NCBI GenBank assembly: GCA_963728875.1 | Contig: CAVSLJ010000001.1 | Coordinates: 248,001 to 312,000, forward strand | Origin: DASUPK01 sp963728875 | Lineage (GTDB): Bacteria > Actinomycetota > Thermoleophilia > Solirubrobacterales > 70-9 | DNA: 64,000 nt | Reading direction: 5' to 3' | Shown: positions 1-9,102 of the stretch, one piece after another | Position numbering within the stretch: the stretch's first letter is position 1 | Layout: each line of letters starts with the position of its first letter | The notes under the pieces: model-generated | What the model was told of the DNA's origin: nothing | Databases searched by the model: none | Seen by the model: the letters and a program-made list of their open reading frames with translations, nothing else | Translations under genes and position numbers: made by a program

Positions 1-1513
1 CGGCCCCGTTCTCCCTGACGACGAACGCGCGGAGGCGCTGCCCGAACTGCTCGTCGTCGACGCCGATCGCGGCGGCCTCTGAAACCGCCTCGTGGTCCGA
101 GAGCAGGTCCTCGACCTCGCGAGGGAAGACGTTTTCGCCGCCCGAGACGATCATCTCGTCGTCCCGCCCGTCGATGAAGAGCCGGCCGCCCTCGTCGAAG
201 TGCCCGACGTCGCCGGAGGAGAGCAGGTCGCCGAGGTGCTCCTTGCCCCCTCCCCCCGTGTAGCCCTCGAACGCCATCTGGTTGCCGATGAAGATCCGCC
301 CCGTCTCGCCCTCCGGCACATCGTTGCCGTCCTCGTCGACGATCCGGATCACGGTGCCGCGGGGCGGCCTTCCGGCCGTGCCGGGCGCGGCGCGCATGTC
401 CTCCGGCGTCGCGATCGTCGCCCAGGCGACCTCGGTCGAGCCGTACAGGTTGTAGAGGTTGTCCCCGAACTCATCCATCCAGTTGGTCGCGAGCTCGCCC
501 GGGAGGGCTGAGCCGCTCGCCGCGGTCACCTCCAGCGCAGAGAGGTCGTAGCGGCGCTTGACCTCATCGGGCAGGGCGAGGATGCGCTGCATCATCACGG
601 GGACCACCGCGAGGACCCTGGCGCGATGCTCGGCCGTCGCCCGCAGCGTGTCCTCCGGGTCGAACTTCGGCCGCAGGACCATCGTCGCGGCCGTGGGCAG
701 GCTGAGCATGAAGTGCAGGAAGCCCCATGAGTGGAAGAGCGGCGCTGCGATCATCGCCGTTTCGCCATAGCGACGGGGGATCTTGGAGAAGAGGGCGGCG
801 AGCGCGCTCAGGCCCTCCGGCTCGCTGCGCTGCGCGCCCTTCGGCGTGCCGGTCGTCCCCGAGGTGAGGATGATGTAGCGGCCATGCTCGGATGGCGGGT
901 CGAGGTCCTCGCCGTGAGAGCCGGAGATCAGCTTCTCGACGGTGGTCTCGTCCGTGCCCTCCTTCTCCTCCCACGCCACGAACCGGCGCACGCCCCTGGT
1001 CTCCCCGGAGAGCAGATCGGTGAACTCCTGGTCGTAGATCAGGGCCGACGGCTTCTCCCGCTCCATCACGTCGGCGAGCTGCGGCCCCGCGAAGGCGGTG
1101 TTGAGATACAGCGCGACCGCCCCGAGCTTCGCGCACGCCATCGTCGCCTCGATGAAGTACCGGTGGTTGCGGCACATGATCGCGACCCCATCGCCCTCCT
1201 CGACGCCCTCGTCGCGAAGAGCCCGCGCCAGGGCGTTCGAGCGGCGATGGGTCCGCTCCCAGGTCAGGCTTCCGGCCTCGTCGATGATCGCGACGCCATC
1301 CGGGACGGTGATCGCATTGGCCGCCGAGCCGAGCGCCGGCGAGGCACCCAGGCGCACGTAGCGCTCGACGACCCTGCCGAGCTTGTCCGGGCGCATCGGG
1401 CGGATCAGGCCGGCCTCGTTGAACGTCCGCAGTTCGAAGGCAGCGTCGCCCAATGCCGCCGGCAGCCGTGAGGCAATGCCGGCGAGACCCTCTCTCAGCC
1501 GGTCTTGCGCCAT
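1..1513 (-). CDS. AMP-forming acyl-CoA synthetase (3' end cut by window)
   Basis: ANL-superfamily enzyme that would activate a carboxylic acid with ATP and CoA; the substrate cannot be told. From the ATG at 1513 the frame is open for 504 codons to the window edge, so some 40-60 C-terminal residues, normally including the catalytic lysine, are missing. Visible motifs are the phosphate-binding SGTTGTPKGA (about residue 215), YGSTEVAWA, and GDVGHFDEGG followed by IDGRDDEMIVSGG near the cut. The start is supported by a -10-like TAAGCT at 1521-1526, seven bases upstream, with no Shine-Dalgarno, so a leaderless mRNA is likely. A fatty-acid or aromatic-acid ligase is equally possible. Confidence 0.9.
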   Translation of the reverse strand, partial: MAQDRLREGLAGIASRLPAALGDAAFELRTFNEAGLIRPMRPDKLGRVVERYVRLGASPALGSAANAITVPDGVAIIDEAGSLTWERTHRRSNALARALRDEGVEEGDGVAIMCRNHRYFIEATMACAKLGAVALYLNTAFAGPQLADVMEREKPSALIYDQEFTDLLSGETRGVRRFVAWEEKEGTDETTVEKLISGSHGEDLDPPSEHGRYIILTSGTTGTPKGAQRSEPEGLSALAALFSKIPRRYGETAMIAAPLFHSWGFLHFMLSLPTAATMVLRPKFDPEDTLRATAEHRARVLAVVPVMMQRILALPDEVKRRYDLSALEVTAASGSALPGELATNWMDEFGDNLYNLYGSTEVAWATIATPEDMRAAPGTAGRPPRGTVIRIVDEDGNDVPEGETGRIFIGNQMAFEGYTGGGGKEHLGDLLSSGDVGHFDEGGRLFIDGRDDEMIVSGGENVFPREVEDLLSDHEAVSEAAAIGVDDEQFGQRLRAFVVRENGA

Positions 1514-1564
1514 CCGGCCAAGCTTATTGGGGGTAATGCGAGGGCGCGCGACAGCGCGACCCGT

Positions 1565-2038
1565 TTAGTACGGCTCGTCGCCCGTATCGACCAGGGCGAC
1601 GGCCATGCAGGCGATTCCCTCGCCCCTGCCGATCGCGCCCAGGCCCTCGTTGGTCGAGGCCTTGACGTTCACCGGCGCCGAGAGGACATCCCGCAGCAGC
1701 GAGGAGATCTCGGCCTTGTACGGCGCGAGCTTCGGCTCCTCGCAGATCACGGTCACGTCGACGTTCGCGACCGCGCCCGACATTCGCCCGATCACGATGC
1801 GAAGCAGGTCGACGGAGTTGGCGTCGCGCCAATGCTCGTCATCGTCCGGGAAGAGCTCGCCCAGATCACCGAGCCCGCACGCGCCGAGCAGCGCATCGAT
1901 GACCGCGTGGATGAGGACGTCGGCGTCCGAATGACCCACGAGACCACGGTCGTGCTCGATCTCGACTCCACCGATCACCAGCCGTTCTCCCTCGACGAGG
2001 CGGTGGCTGTCATATCCGATGCCGACGCGGAGGGGCAT
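1565..2038 (-). CDS. ispF: 2-C-methyl-D-erythritol 2,4-cyclodiphosphate synthase IspF
   Basis: Fifth step of the MEP isoprenoid pathway: converts CDP-ME 2-phosphate to MEcPP with release of CMP. At 157 residues it has the usual length. The metal-binding N-terminus GIGYDSHRL, the GHSDADVLIHAVIDALLG block and the C-terminal NVKASTNEGLGAIGRGEGI are all present. The ATG at 2038 overlaps the stop of the upstream PHP gene (TGATG arrangement), so the two are translationally coupled. ispD lies 3 kb away on the same strand, separated by a potassium transporter, instead of being adjacent or fused as in many genomes. Confidence 0.97.
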   Translation of the reverse strand: MPLRVGIGYDSHRLVEGERLVIGGVEIEHDRGLVGHSDADVLIHAVIDALLGACGLGDLGELFPDDDEHWRDANSVDLLRIVIGRMSGAVANVDVTVICEEPKLAPYKAEISSLLRDVLSAPVNVKASTNEGLGAIGRGEGIACMAVALVDTGDEPY

Positions 2039-2910
2039 CAGCCGCCCGCCCCGGGCTCCGCCGACCTGGCCGCCTCGACCCCGGTGCGGCCGATCGGCTC
2101 GAGCCTCCGATTCCGCCCCTCGAAGACGCAGATTCGCTCGATGCCGAGCTGATCGAGGAACTCCATCGCAGCGTCATAGGCGAACCCGACCTGATCGGGT
2201 GTGTGGGCATCCGAGGAGAGGGCGAACTCGGCGCCCGCCTCGCGGCACATCTCGGCCAGGGCTCGCGCCGGATAGATCTCGCCGACCGGCTTGCGGAGCC
2301 CGGCGGTGGACACCTCGACCGCAGTCTCGGAGTTGGCCAGCGCCTCTACGAAGGGCTCGTAGTGGAAGCTCGGATCGCGCTCGGGTGCGGGCCGGTCATC
2401 GCCCCAGACCTTGATCAGATCGGGATGGGAGACGATGTCGAAGAGTCCCGAGCGGACGAGCTCCGCCTGCCACTCGAAGTAGGCGCTCCAGAGAGAGTCC
2501 GCGTCCGAGAACGACTGCCATACGTCGTAGCGCTGGTCGTCGAGCGCGCCCTTCTCCCCGAGGTGGTGGACCGAACCGACCACGTAGTCGAAGTCGTGCG
2601 CCCCCAGCAGGCTCTCGATCCGATCCTCCGCGCCACGGACATAGTCGGCCTCGAGGCCGAGCCGGAGCGGCGTGGTGCGAACGAACTCGCAGTAGGCACC
2701 AAGGTCGTCGACGGCCTGATTGCGCCAGTACGGGTGCTGCCAGATCTCGAGCGCATCGGAAAAGCGGAAGATGTGCTCCGAGACGCCGAGCTCGGCGATC
2801 CCCTGCTCCTCCGCCGCCGCGAGATAGCGATCGGCGTTCTCCTGGGTGAAGGCCTCCGAGGCCTTCCCGACCTCGTCGGTCCGCAGATGCAGGTGGTAGT
2901 CGGTGAGCAC
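2038..2910 (-). CDS. PHP-domain phosphatase, histidinol-phosphatase-like
   Basis: Polymerase-and-histidinol-phosphatase superfamily metal hydrolase of 290 residues. All clustered metal ligands are visible: DYHLHL at the N-terminus, SEHIF, GSVHHL, SHPDLIK and SSDAHTP. HisK-type histidinol phosphatase is the nearest named activity, but no other histidine gene is in the window, so the substrate is uncertain. The GTG at 2910 is chosen because the catalytic motif begins four codons later and a TACCTT hexamer (2917-2922) lies six bases upstream, fitting leaderless expression; the longer upstream reading would run through the divergent small gene at 2945. Confidence 0.85.
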   Translation of the reverse strand: MLTDYHLHLRTDEVGKASEAFTQENADRYLAAAEEQGIAELGVSEHIFRFSDALEIWQHPYWRNQAVDDLGAYCEFVRTTPLRLGLEADYVRGAEDRIESLLGAHDFDYVVGSVHHLGEKGALDDQRYDVWQSFSDADSLWSAYFEWQAELVRSGLFDIVSHPDLIKVWGDDRPAPERDPSFHYEPFVEALANSETAVEVSTAGLRKPVGEIYPARALAEMCREAGAEFALSSDAHTPDQVGFAYDAAMEFLDQLGIERICVFEGRNRRLEPIGRTGVEAARSAEPGAGG

Positions 2911-2944
2911 GCGCCAAAGGTACCCACCTCTAGAGTCCCGCCTC

Positions 2945-3094
2945 GTGCTCGGCAAGACGATCATCGTGCTCGCGGCATTCGCCGCCGGCGTCGGGCTCGC
3001 CGAGCTCTTCGGCGCCAAGAACCTCGGGACGGCTCTCGGCGTCGGCCAGCTCACCTTCGCTGTCGCCCTGGTCTACGTCCTCATCCGGCGCTAG
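2945..3094 (+). CDS. Small hydrophobic membrane protein (49 aa)
   Basis: Hypothetical protein with two hydrophobic stretches (IIVLAAFAAGVGLAELFG and LTFAVALVYVLI) separated by a short glycine-rich turn, ending in two arginines. It could be a two-helix membrane protein. The GTG at 2945 is chosen because TAGAGT at 2931-2936 sits eight bases upstream as a leaderless-type -10 and because an earlier start would overlap the divergent PHP gene. The intergenic region between the two divergent starts is only 34 bp. Function unknown. Confidence 0.6.
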   Translation: MLGKTIIVLAAFAAGVGLAELFGAKNLGTALGVGQLTFAVALVYVLIRR

Positions 3095-3101
3095 AGCCGA
3101 A

Positions 3102-5017
3102 TCAGAACTCGATCTCCGACCCGAGCGTCACCGTTCGCTTGCGCGGCAGCCGGAAGTAGTCGGCCGGCTCGGCGCTGATCCAGGCCGTGACCAGGAACAG
3201 GCGCTTGCGCCACTGGCTCATCCCTGGCTTGTCGGTCGGCTTGAGCTCAACTCGGGAGAGGAAGAACGACGCATGACGGGCGTCGACCGGGCATTCCACT
3301 CCGGCGTTCGCTATCTGCCTGACCAGCTTGGGAACGTCGTACTCCTCGGCATAGCCATGCTTGGCGCGTACGAACGTCAGGCGGTCGTCCTTGTAGCCGA
3401 GATCGTCGATCTCGAGCCGCTCGGAGGGCCTGATCCTCGGAACCGGCAAGGTCTCCAGCGACAGAATGATCGCGTTCTCAGGGAGCGAATGGAGGTGGTC
3501 GACGCAGGCCCGCATCGAGAGCGGGGCGGTCTCCTTGCCTCGGTTCAGGAACACCCCGGTGCCAGGGACGCGCGCCACCGGCGGCTTCTTCCCGCGGATC
3601 TCCTTGACGAAGTCCCGCAGCGGTCCCTCCACCCGGAAGCGCTCGTCCGTGACCAGCTTCCGGCCGCGGAACCAGGTAGCCATCACGATGAAGAGGAGAA
3701 CGCCGATCAGGAGCGGCACCCAGGCGCCGTGGAAGAACTTGGTCAGGTTCGCCGCAAGGATGGGCACTTCAATGGCCAGGAAGAACATGGCACCGCCGAC
3801 GGCGAGCAGCAAGGGCCTGTGCCAGCGATGGCGGACGATTACGAAGAAGAGGATGGTGGTGATCGTGATCGTTCCCGTGACGGCCATCCCGTAGGCGAAG
3901 CCGAGCTTGGCCGAGGTCTGGAAGATCAAGACGAGCGACAGGACGGCGCCCATCAGGATCCAGTTGATGATCGGGACGTAGACCTGGCCGTACCTGTTCT
4001 GTGAGGTGTGGACAACGCGGAGGCGCGGCAGATAGCCGAGCTGTGCCGCTTGGTGCGCGAGTGAGAAGGCTCCCGAGATCACGGCCTGAGAGGCGATCAC
4101 GGTCGCCATCGTCGCCAGGATCACCAGCGGGACCAGGCCGGCGTGGGGCATCAGGAGGAAGAACGGCGCGGAGATCGCGCTCGGGTCATCCAGGATCAGC
4201 GCCCCCTCGCCCAGGTAGCAGAGGATGCACGCCGGGAAGACGAGCAGGAGCCAGGCCCGGGTGATCGCGGGCCGCCCGAAGTGGCCCATGTCGGCATAGA
4301 GAGCCTCGCAGCCGGTGATCGCGAGAACCACGGAGGCGAGGGAGAAGAAGCCGGTGCTGCCGCTGTGGAAGAGGAAGTCGACGGCGTAGGTGGGCGAGAG
4401 AGCCTTCAGGACCTCGGGGTGCATCGAGATTCCGTGAATTCCGAGCACGGCGATCGTCGCGAACCAGACGAGCATGACCGGACCGAACAGGCCGCCGACC
4501 ACGCCGGTGCCACGGCGCTGGATCGCGAAGAGACCCACGATGATCACGAGGGTGATCGGGATGACCCAGTCGCTCATCGACGACGAGATCGTCTGCGTCC
4601 CCTCGACCGCCGAAAGCACCGAAATGGCGGGCGTGATCATGCTGTCACCGAAGAAGAGCGCCGCGCCGAAGACGCCGAGACCGGCCAACAGGAACTTGAT
4701 GCGCCCCTGCACCCCCGCGGGATCTGGCGGATCAGCGAGATCAGCGCCATGATCCCGCCCTCCCCATCGTTGTCGGCGCCCATCACCAGGCCGACATACT
4801 TGAAGGAGACCTCGATCAGCACAGCCCAGAAGACGAGCGAGACGAAGCCGTAGACGCTGGTCAGTGAGGTGTGGATCGGGTGGGGATCGCTCGGATTGAA
4901 GGCGGTCTGGACCGTGTACAGGGGACTGGTGCCGATATCCCCGAAGACGACCCCGAGCGCCGCGACCGTGAGCGCCGCGCGCCCCAGTGTGCGCGTTGGG
5001 TGCGCGGCCGTCGGCAT
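3102..5017 (-). CDS. kup: KUP-family potassium transporter (frame broken once)
   Basis: Integral membrane K+ uptake protein (KUP/HAK family), about 638 residues as expected. The N-terminus starting at ATG 5017 reads GVVFGDIGTSPLYTVQ and continues to LIRQIPRG; the rest (LLAGLGVFGAALFFGD, TPAISVLSAVEG and about twelve hydrophobic segments plus the C-terminal cytosolic domain) is one base out of frame. Restoring a sixth base to the C run at 4712-4716 joins the halves perfectly, so this is a one-base deletion, real or from sequencing. TAGGGT at 5024-5029, partly made of the ispD stop codon, lies six bases before the start. K+ transporters are classical c-di-AMP targets and disA is 1.3 kb upstream. 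Confidence 0.88.
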
Positions 5018-5026
5018 GCAGCAACC

Positions 5027-5674
5027 CTATGCTTGCTTGCGGAGCAGGAGCTCGGCGACGCCCAGGTCGAAGGACGTGGTCACCTTCAGGTTGTCGGGCG
5101 AGGTCGAGTGGATGACCACCCGGCCGCCCCGGCGCTCGACCAGCATCGCGTCGTCGCTGGCGCCGGGCAGCAAGTCCGGATCGGCCAGGGCGTTCCGAAG
5201 GGCGTCCGCCCGGAATGCCTGGGGCGTCTGGACCGCCCAGAGTCCGGATCGGTCGAGGGTTCGCTCCACGCGGCCCTCGTCATCCGCCTGCTTGATCGTG
5301 TCGGTCACCGGCGCCGCGGCGATCACAGCCGCCGCGTCCTGGTCCCCGGCGAGCTCCTCCACGATTCCGTCGATCAGCCCGGGAGTGACCAGCGGCCGCG
5401 CGGCGTCATGCACCACGACGATGTCCGACCCGCAGAGCGCGAGGGCCTTCGCGACCGACTCCGAGCGATGCTCGCCCCCGGCCACGGCGACGACGTCCTG
5501 CTCCGCTACCCGGTCGTCCTGACCCGGAGGCGCGGCGACCACGATCTCGGCGATCGTCTCGGCCGCGCGGAACGCGTCGAGCGACCACTCGAGCAGCGGC
5601 CGCCCGGCGAGCTCCACGAAGGCCTTCGGGCCACCGGCTCCGAGCCTCTGCCCGGAGCCGGCGGCCGCGATCAC
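5027..5674 (-). CDS. ispD: 2-C-methyl-D-erythritol 4-phosphate cytidylyltransferase IspD
   Basis: Third step of the MEP pathway: transfers CMP from CTP to MEP. The nucleotide-binding start VIAAAGSGQRLG, the lysine of GGPKAF, VVHDAARPLVTPGLI and VQTPQAFRADAL match the family, and 215 residues is close to normal. The GTG at 5674 gives the family-typical N-terminus directly before AAAGSG; it follows the carD stop by 25 bases. Together with ispF this gives two of the seven MEP steps in the first 6 kb. Arrangement carD-ispD is common in actinobacteria. Confidence 0.95.
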   Translation of the reverse strand: MIAAAGSGQRLGAGGPKAFVELAGRPLLEWSLDAFRAAETIAEIVVAAPPGQDDRVAEQDVVAVAGGEHRSESVAKALALCGSDIVVVHDAARPLVTPGLIDGIVEELAGDQDAAAVIAAAPVTDTIKQADDEGRVERTLDRSGLWAVQTPQAFRADALRNALADPDLLPGASDDAMLVERRGGRVVIHSTSPDNLKVTTSFDLGVAELLLRKQA

Positions 5675-5699
5675 GGCCGATGCGGTGGGACGCGCCTGG

Positions 5700-6278
5700 C
5701 TAGGCGGTCGCCTTTGCGGCGCCGAAGCGCTCCTCCAGCAGCTCGTCCAAGTAGGCCTCCGCGCCGTCCTCGTCCTTGTCGAGGGCGTACATGAACTCCG
5801 ACGCGAGGATCTTCTTGGCCCGCGTGTACATCTGCTTCTCGCCGGTCGAGAGTCCCTTCTCCCACTCCCGGATGGCGAGGTTGCGAACCACCTCGGCGAG
5901 CTCATAGACGTCGCCCGTCTTGATCTTCTCGCGGTTGTGCTTGAACCGGCGGTTCCAATTCTTCGGCATCTCGGAGACCTCGTCTGTCAGGACTCCGATC
6001 ACCTTCTTGACCTGCTCCTCGTCGATCACTCGACGCAGGCCGGCACGGCTGGCGTTCTCGCAGGGGACCATCACGGTCATGTTGTTGTGAAGGATGTTGA
6101 TGGTCAGGTAGTCCCGCTTCTCGCCCATCATGTCCTTCGATTCCTTCTTCAGGACAACGCCCGCTCCGTGGTGCGGGTACACGACGTTGTCGCCGACCTC
6201 AAAGTGAATGATTGGTGCTTCGAGTTCGAGGTCGGCTACCGACGCCTCGTCCACTACCTCCTCTGTGAGCTCTGGAAT
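5700..6278 (-). CDS. carD: CarD/CdnL-family RNA polymerase-binding regulator
   Basis: Binds the RNA polymerase beta subunit and the upstream edge of the -10 element to stabilise open complexes at rRNA and housekeeping promoters. The N-terminal Tudor-like domain begins at HFEVGDNVVYPHHGAGVV, and the helical C-terminal domain with a conserved tryptophan (REWEKG) follows. The start is odd: no ATG, GTG or TTG precedes the domain after the disA stop, but an ATT at 6278 lies six bases behind a perfect AAAGGAG. GTG at 6254 is the canonical alternative, but its Shine-Dalgarno would touch the codon. Length is 192 or 184 residues accordingly. Confidence 0.92.
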   Translation of the reverse strand: MPELTEEVVDEASVADLELEAPIIHFEVGDNVVYPHHGAGVVLKKESKDMMGEKRDYLTINILHNNMTVMVPCENASRAGLRRVIDEEQVKKVIGVLTDEVSEMPKNWNRRFKHNREKIKTGDVYELAEVVRNLAIREWEKGLSTGEKQMYTRAKKILASEFMYALDKDEDGAEAYLDELLEERFGAAKATA

Positions 6279-6315
6279 GGGTTTCTCCTTTCGTCGAGAC
6301 GGCCTGACGGGGCCG

Positions 6316-7431
6316 TCAACTCTGTAAGTACCGGTCGACTGGATCGACCTCTTGAAGCCTGCGCAGGCCCTCGCGGATGTCCTTCGCGCGCCCGACGCCG
6401 ACGCCCTCGACGGCCTCGAGGTCGTCGTCGCTCGCGGCGAGGACCTCGTCGAGCCCACCGAACTCCTGGATGATCCGCTGCACCACCAGCTTCGGCAGGC
6501 GCGGGATGCGGCCCAAGACGCGGTAGCCGCGGGGCGACACCGGGAAGTCGAGTGTGGAGACCTTGCGGTCGTAGCCGAGCAGCTCGGCGAGGCGACCGAA
6601 ATCCAGCAGGTCCTGATGAGGCATCCGCGCGATCGACGCCGTCGTGGTGGTGAGGTTCTCCTCGGTGTCCTCGACCGAGTAGTCGCGGATCAGCGCCGAC
6701 TTGTCGGCGGCGACCCCGACCATCGTCTCCTCGAGCTGCATCTCGATCAGCCTGCCCTCGGTGCCCAGCTCCACGATGTAGCGCTCGACCTCGACGGCCA
6801 TGCGGGTCACCAGCTCCGCCCGCTGGAGGACGGAGAGGACGTCGTAGAGGACCACCCCGCCCTCGAACTCGAGCTGCGTGAGGCGGGTGGAGACGGAGTC
6901 GAGTCGAGCGCGGTACTTGTCCAGGGTCGCGAGGCCCTGGTTGGCCTTCGCCAGCACCGCGGGGATGTCCTGGAGGATGTACTTCATCCCGCCGAGGTAG
7001 AGCGAGACGACGTCGCGACGCTCGGAGATCGCGACCACCAGCGCGTCGGTCTGCTTCGAGACGCGCTCGGCGGTGCGGTGTCGCGTGCCGGTCTCGGCGG
7101 AGAGGATCGTCGGGTCCGGCATCAGCTGGACGTTGGCGCCGACGATCTTCGTCGCCTGTTCGTTGAGGATGATGGCCCCGTCCATCTTCGCCACCTGGTA
7201 GAGCAGCGCCGGCGTGTAGTCGATGTCGAGGTTGATGCCCCCCGAAAAGAGAAAAGAGACCTCCTCGGGGTCTCCGATGACGATCAGGCCCCCCGTCCTC
7301 GAGTGAACGATGTTGTCGATGCCCTCCCGCAGCGCAGTACCGGGGGCCACGATGTCGAGGGCGCGGAGAAGTCGCGGATCCTGTCGCGCCTCCAACTCCT
7401 GTAGATCGTCGCCGGGAAGCGAAGACGCCAT
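6316..7431 (-). CDS. disA: Diadenylate cyclase DisA (c-di-AMP synthase, DNA-scanning)
   Basis: Makes cyclic di-AMP from two ATP and scans DNA for damage. The DAC domain has the DGA motif (VAKMDGAIILN) and the RHR motif (GTRHRTAERVS); a helical linker follows and the C-terminus carries helix-hairpin-helix DNA binding (VEGVGVGRAKDIREGL). Length 371 from ATG 7431; an upstream TTG at 7455 would add eight residues. It lies in the order radA-disA-carD-ispD, typical of actinobacteria and firmicutes, where RadA modulates DisA. Confidence 0.97.
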   Translation of the reverse strand: MASSLPGDDLQELEARQDPRLLRALDIVAPGTALREGIDNIVHSRTGGLIVIGDPEEVSFLFSGGINLDIDYTPALLYQVAKMDGAIILNEQATKIVGANVQLMPDPTILSAETGTRHRTAERVSKQTDALVVAISERRDVVSLYLGGMKYILQDIPAVLAKANQGLATLDKYRARLDSVSTRLTQLEFEGGVVLYDVLSVLQRAELVTRMAVEVERYIVELGTEGRLIEMQLEETMVGVAADKSALIRDYSVEDTEENLTTTTASIARMPHQDLLDFGRLAELLGYDRKVSTLDFPVSPRGYRVLGRIPRLPKLVVQRIIQEFGGLDEVLAASDDDLEAVEGVGVGRAKDIREGLRRLQEVDPVDRYLQS

Positions 7432-7552
7432 CAGGGCTGATGGAAGCAGAAACAAAAGAAAGCTGCTTTGCGGGGAAATCCGTGTGGAACGGTCGGATAA
7501 GCGCTTGTCAAGTCATGAGAGACAAAAGGATTGGCGAGCGGGTCCTGTCGTC

Positions 7553-7595
7553 GAATTTGACCGCGGATCGAGGCATCTCACCGCGGATCAAATTC
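7553..7595. repeat. Imperfect inverted repeat between radA and disA
   Basis: Two 14-base arms, GAATTTGACCGCGG and CCGCGG(A)TCAAATTC, match except for one bulged base and are separated by 14 bases. The stretch is clearly more AT-rich than its surroundings and sits in the 187-bp gap between the radA stop and the disA start. No U tract follows on either strand, so an operator or RNA hairpin is more likely than a simple terminator. Confidence 0.6.
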
Positions 7596-7618
7596 GGCGC
7601 CACCCGCCCGAGGAGCCC

Positions 7619-8995
7619 TTACGCGACCCGCTTCAAATCTCTACGCCGGCCGGCGGACAGCGCCGCCTTCAGTGAGCTGACCGGGGCTAGGCCCTGGATT
7701 TGCTCGTCTGCTGGTGGTGGACCCAGAACCTTCTCCAGCCCGAACTTCTTCGCCTCCGCCACTCGGCGGTCCGCGTGGGCCACGTAGCGGATTTCTCCCG
7801 TCAGGCCGATCTCTCCGAAGCACGCCAACGGCTTGCCGTCGGTCTCCAGGGGCTGACCGGAGTGGGCTGAGGCGACGGCCATCGCGATCGCCAGGTCGGC
7901 TCCCGGTTCGTCGATGCGGACTCCTCCCGCGACGTTGACGAAGACGTCGGCCGCCGAGAGCGAGACGCCGGCGTGGCGGGTGAGGACGGCCAGGACGAGC
8001 GCCAGGCGGTTGCGATCGACGCCGGTCGCCGTGCGGCGTGGGGGGACGATCTCGGTCGGGGCGACCAGCGCCTGCACCTCGACGAGCAATGGGCGAGTCC
8101 CCTCCATCGAGCAGAGGACGACCGAACCCGGGGCCGGGCGGGCCTCTCCGACGAAGCGGGCGGAGGGATCAACCACCTCGACCAGGCCCCCCTGCTTCAT
8201 CTCGAAGACCCCGACCTCGCTGGTCGCTCCGAAGCGGTTCTTGAGCGCGCGCAGGGTCCGGAAGGTTCGCTCGCGCTCGCCCTCGAAATGAAGCACGCAG
8301 TCCACCAGGTGCTCCAGCGCTCGCGGGCCCGCGAGCGAGCCCTCCTTGGTGACGTGACCGATCAGGATCAGGGTGACGTCGAGGCGCTTCGCCGTCTCCA
8401 ACAGGGCGGAGGTGGCCTCCCGGATCGCACCGACGCTGCCGGGCGCAGCGTCGGGGATCGCCAGCGTCTGCACGGAGTCGATCACGCAGGCTGCCGGCCG
8501 CTCCGCCTCCAGGGCCGCCAGCACGGACTCGAGCGAGGGCTCGGCGAGCATCGGCACGGACAGCGCTGCCTCACCCAATCGCTCCGCCCGGCGCCGGACC
8601 TGGGCCGCCGACTCCTCACCCGAGACGTAGAGGACATCGTTGCCGGCGCCCGCGATGTTGGCGAGCGCCATCCCAGCCAGCGTGCTCTTCCCGATGCCGG
8701 GCGCACCGCCGAGCAGGACGAGCGATCCGGGGACCAGACCACCCCCGAGGACGCGATCGAGCTCGGCGATCCCGGTGCCGAGCCGGGCCGACCGCTCGGC
8801 TTTCACCTCCCTCAGAGGCACGGGTTTGGGCGCCCCGCCCGGCTTGCCCCGCCCGCCCCGCCCCGCGCGTGCGGCAGCCGGGGCGCTCACCTGCTCGAGG
8901 GTGTTCCAGGCGCCGCAGCCCGCGCACTGCCCGGTCCAGGTCAGTGCGGCGTGCCCGCACTCCGAACAGCGGTATTGGGAGCCCCTGGCTGCCAT
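7619..8995 (-). CDS. radA: DNA repair protein RadA (Sms)
   Basis: RecA-like ATPase that drives branch migration in recombinational repair. The 458-residue protein has the N-terminal C4 zinc finger (YRCSECG and CAGCGAW), Walker A GGAPGIGKST, the diagnostic KNRFG motif, and the C-terminal Lon-protease-like domain (GGVRIDEPGADLAIAMAVAS). TAGCCT at 9002-9007 ends six bases before the ATG with no Shine-Dalgarno, a leaderless start. It is the first gene of a likely radA-disA-carD-ispD series. Confidence 0.97.
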   Translation of the reverse strand: MAARGSQYRCSECGHAALTWTGQCAGCGAWNTLEQVSAPAAARAGRGGRGKPGGAPKPVPLREVKAERSARLGTGIAELDRVLGGGLVPGSLVLLGGAPGIGKSTLAGMALANIAGAGNDVLYVSGEESAAQVRRRAERLGEAALSVPMLAEPSLESVLAALEAERPAACVIDSVQTLAIPDAAPGSVGAIREATSALLETAKRLDVTLILIGHVTKEGSLAGPRALEHLVDCVLHFEGERERTFRTLRALKNRFGATSEVGVFEMKQGGLVEVVDPSARFVGEARPAPGSVVLCSMEGTRPLLVEVQALVAPTEIVPPRRTATGVDRNRLALVLAVLTRHAGVSLSAADVFVNVAGGVRIDEPGADLAIAMAVASAHSGQPLETDGKPLACFGEIGLTGEIRYVAHADRRVAEAKKFGLEKVLGPPPADEQIQGLAPVSSLKAALSAGRRRDLKRVA

Positions 8996-9001
8996 CCACC
9001 C

Positions 9002-9007
9002 AGGCTA
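9002..9007 (-). promoter_or_regulatory. -10 element of leaderless radA mRNA
   Basis: TAGCCT on the minus strand, six bases before the radA ATG. It fits the TANNNT pattern seen before many genes here. Confidence 0.5.
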
Positions 9008-9102
9008 GGGATGGGTGATGACGCCTCCCGCGCCATTTCACGCCGAACCCGCGCCGGCCAAACAAGGGTCAAGAAACACGCCTGAGGCGCCGATGGACAG
9101 GC

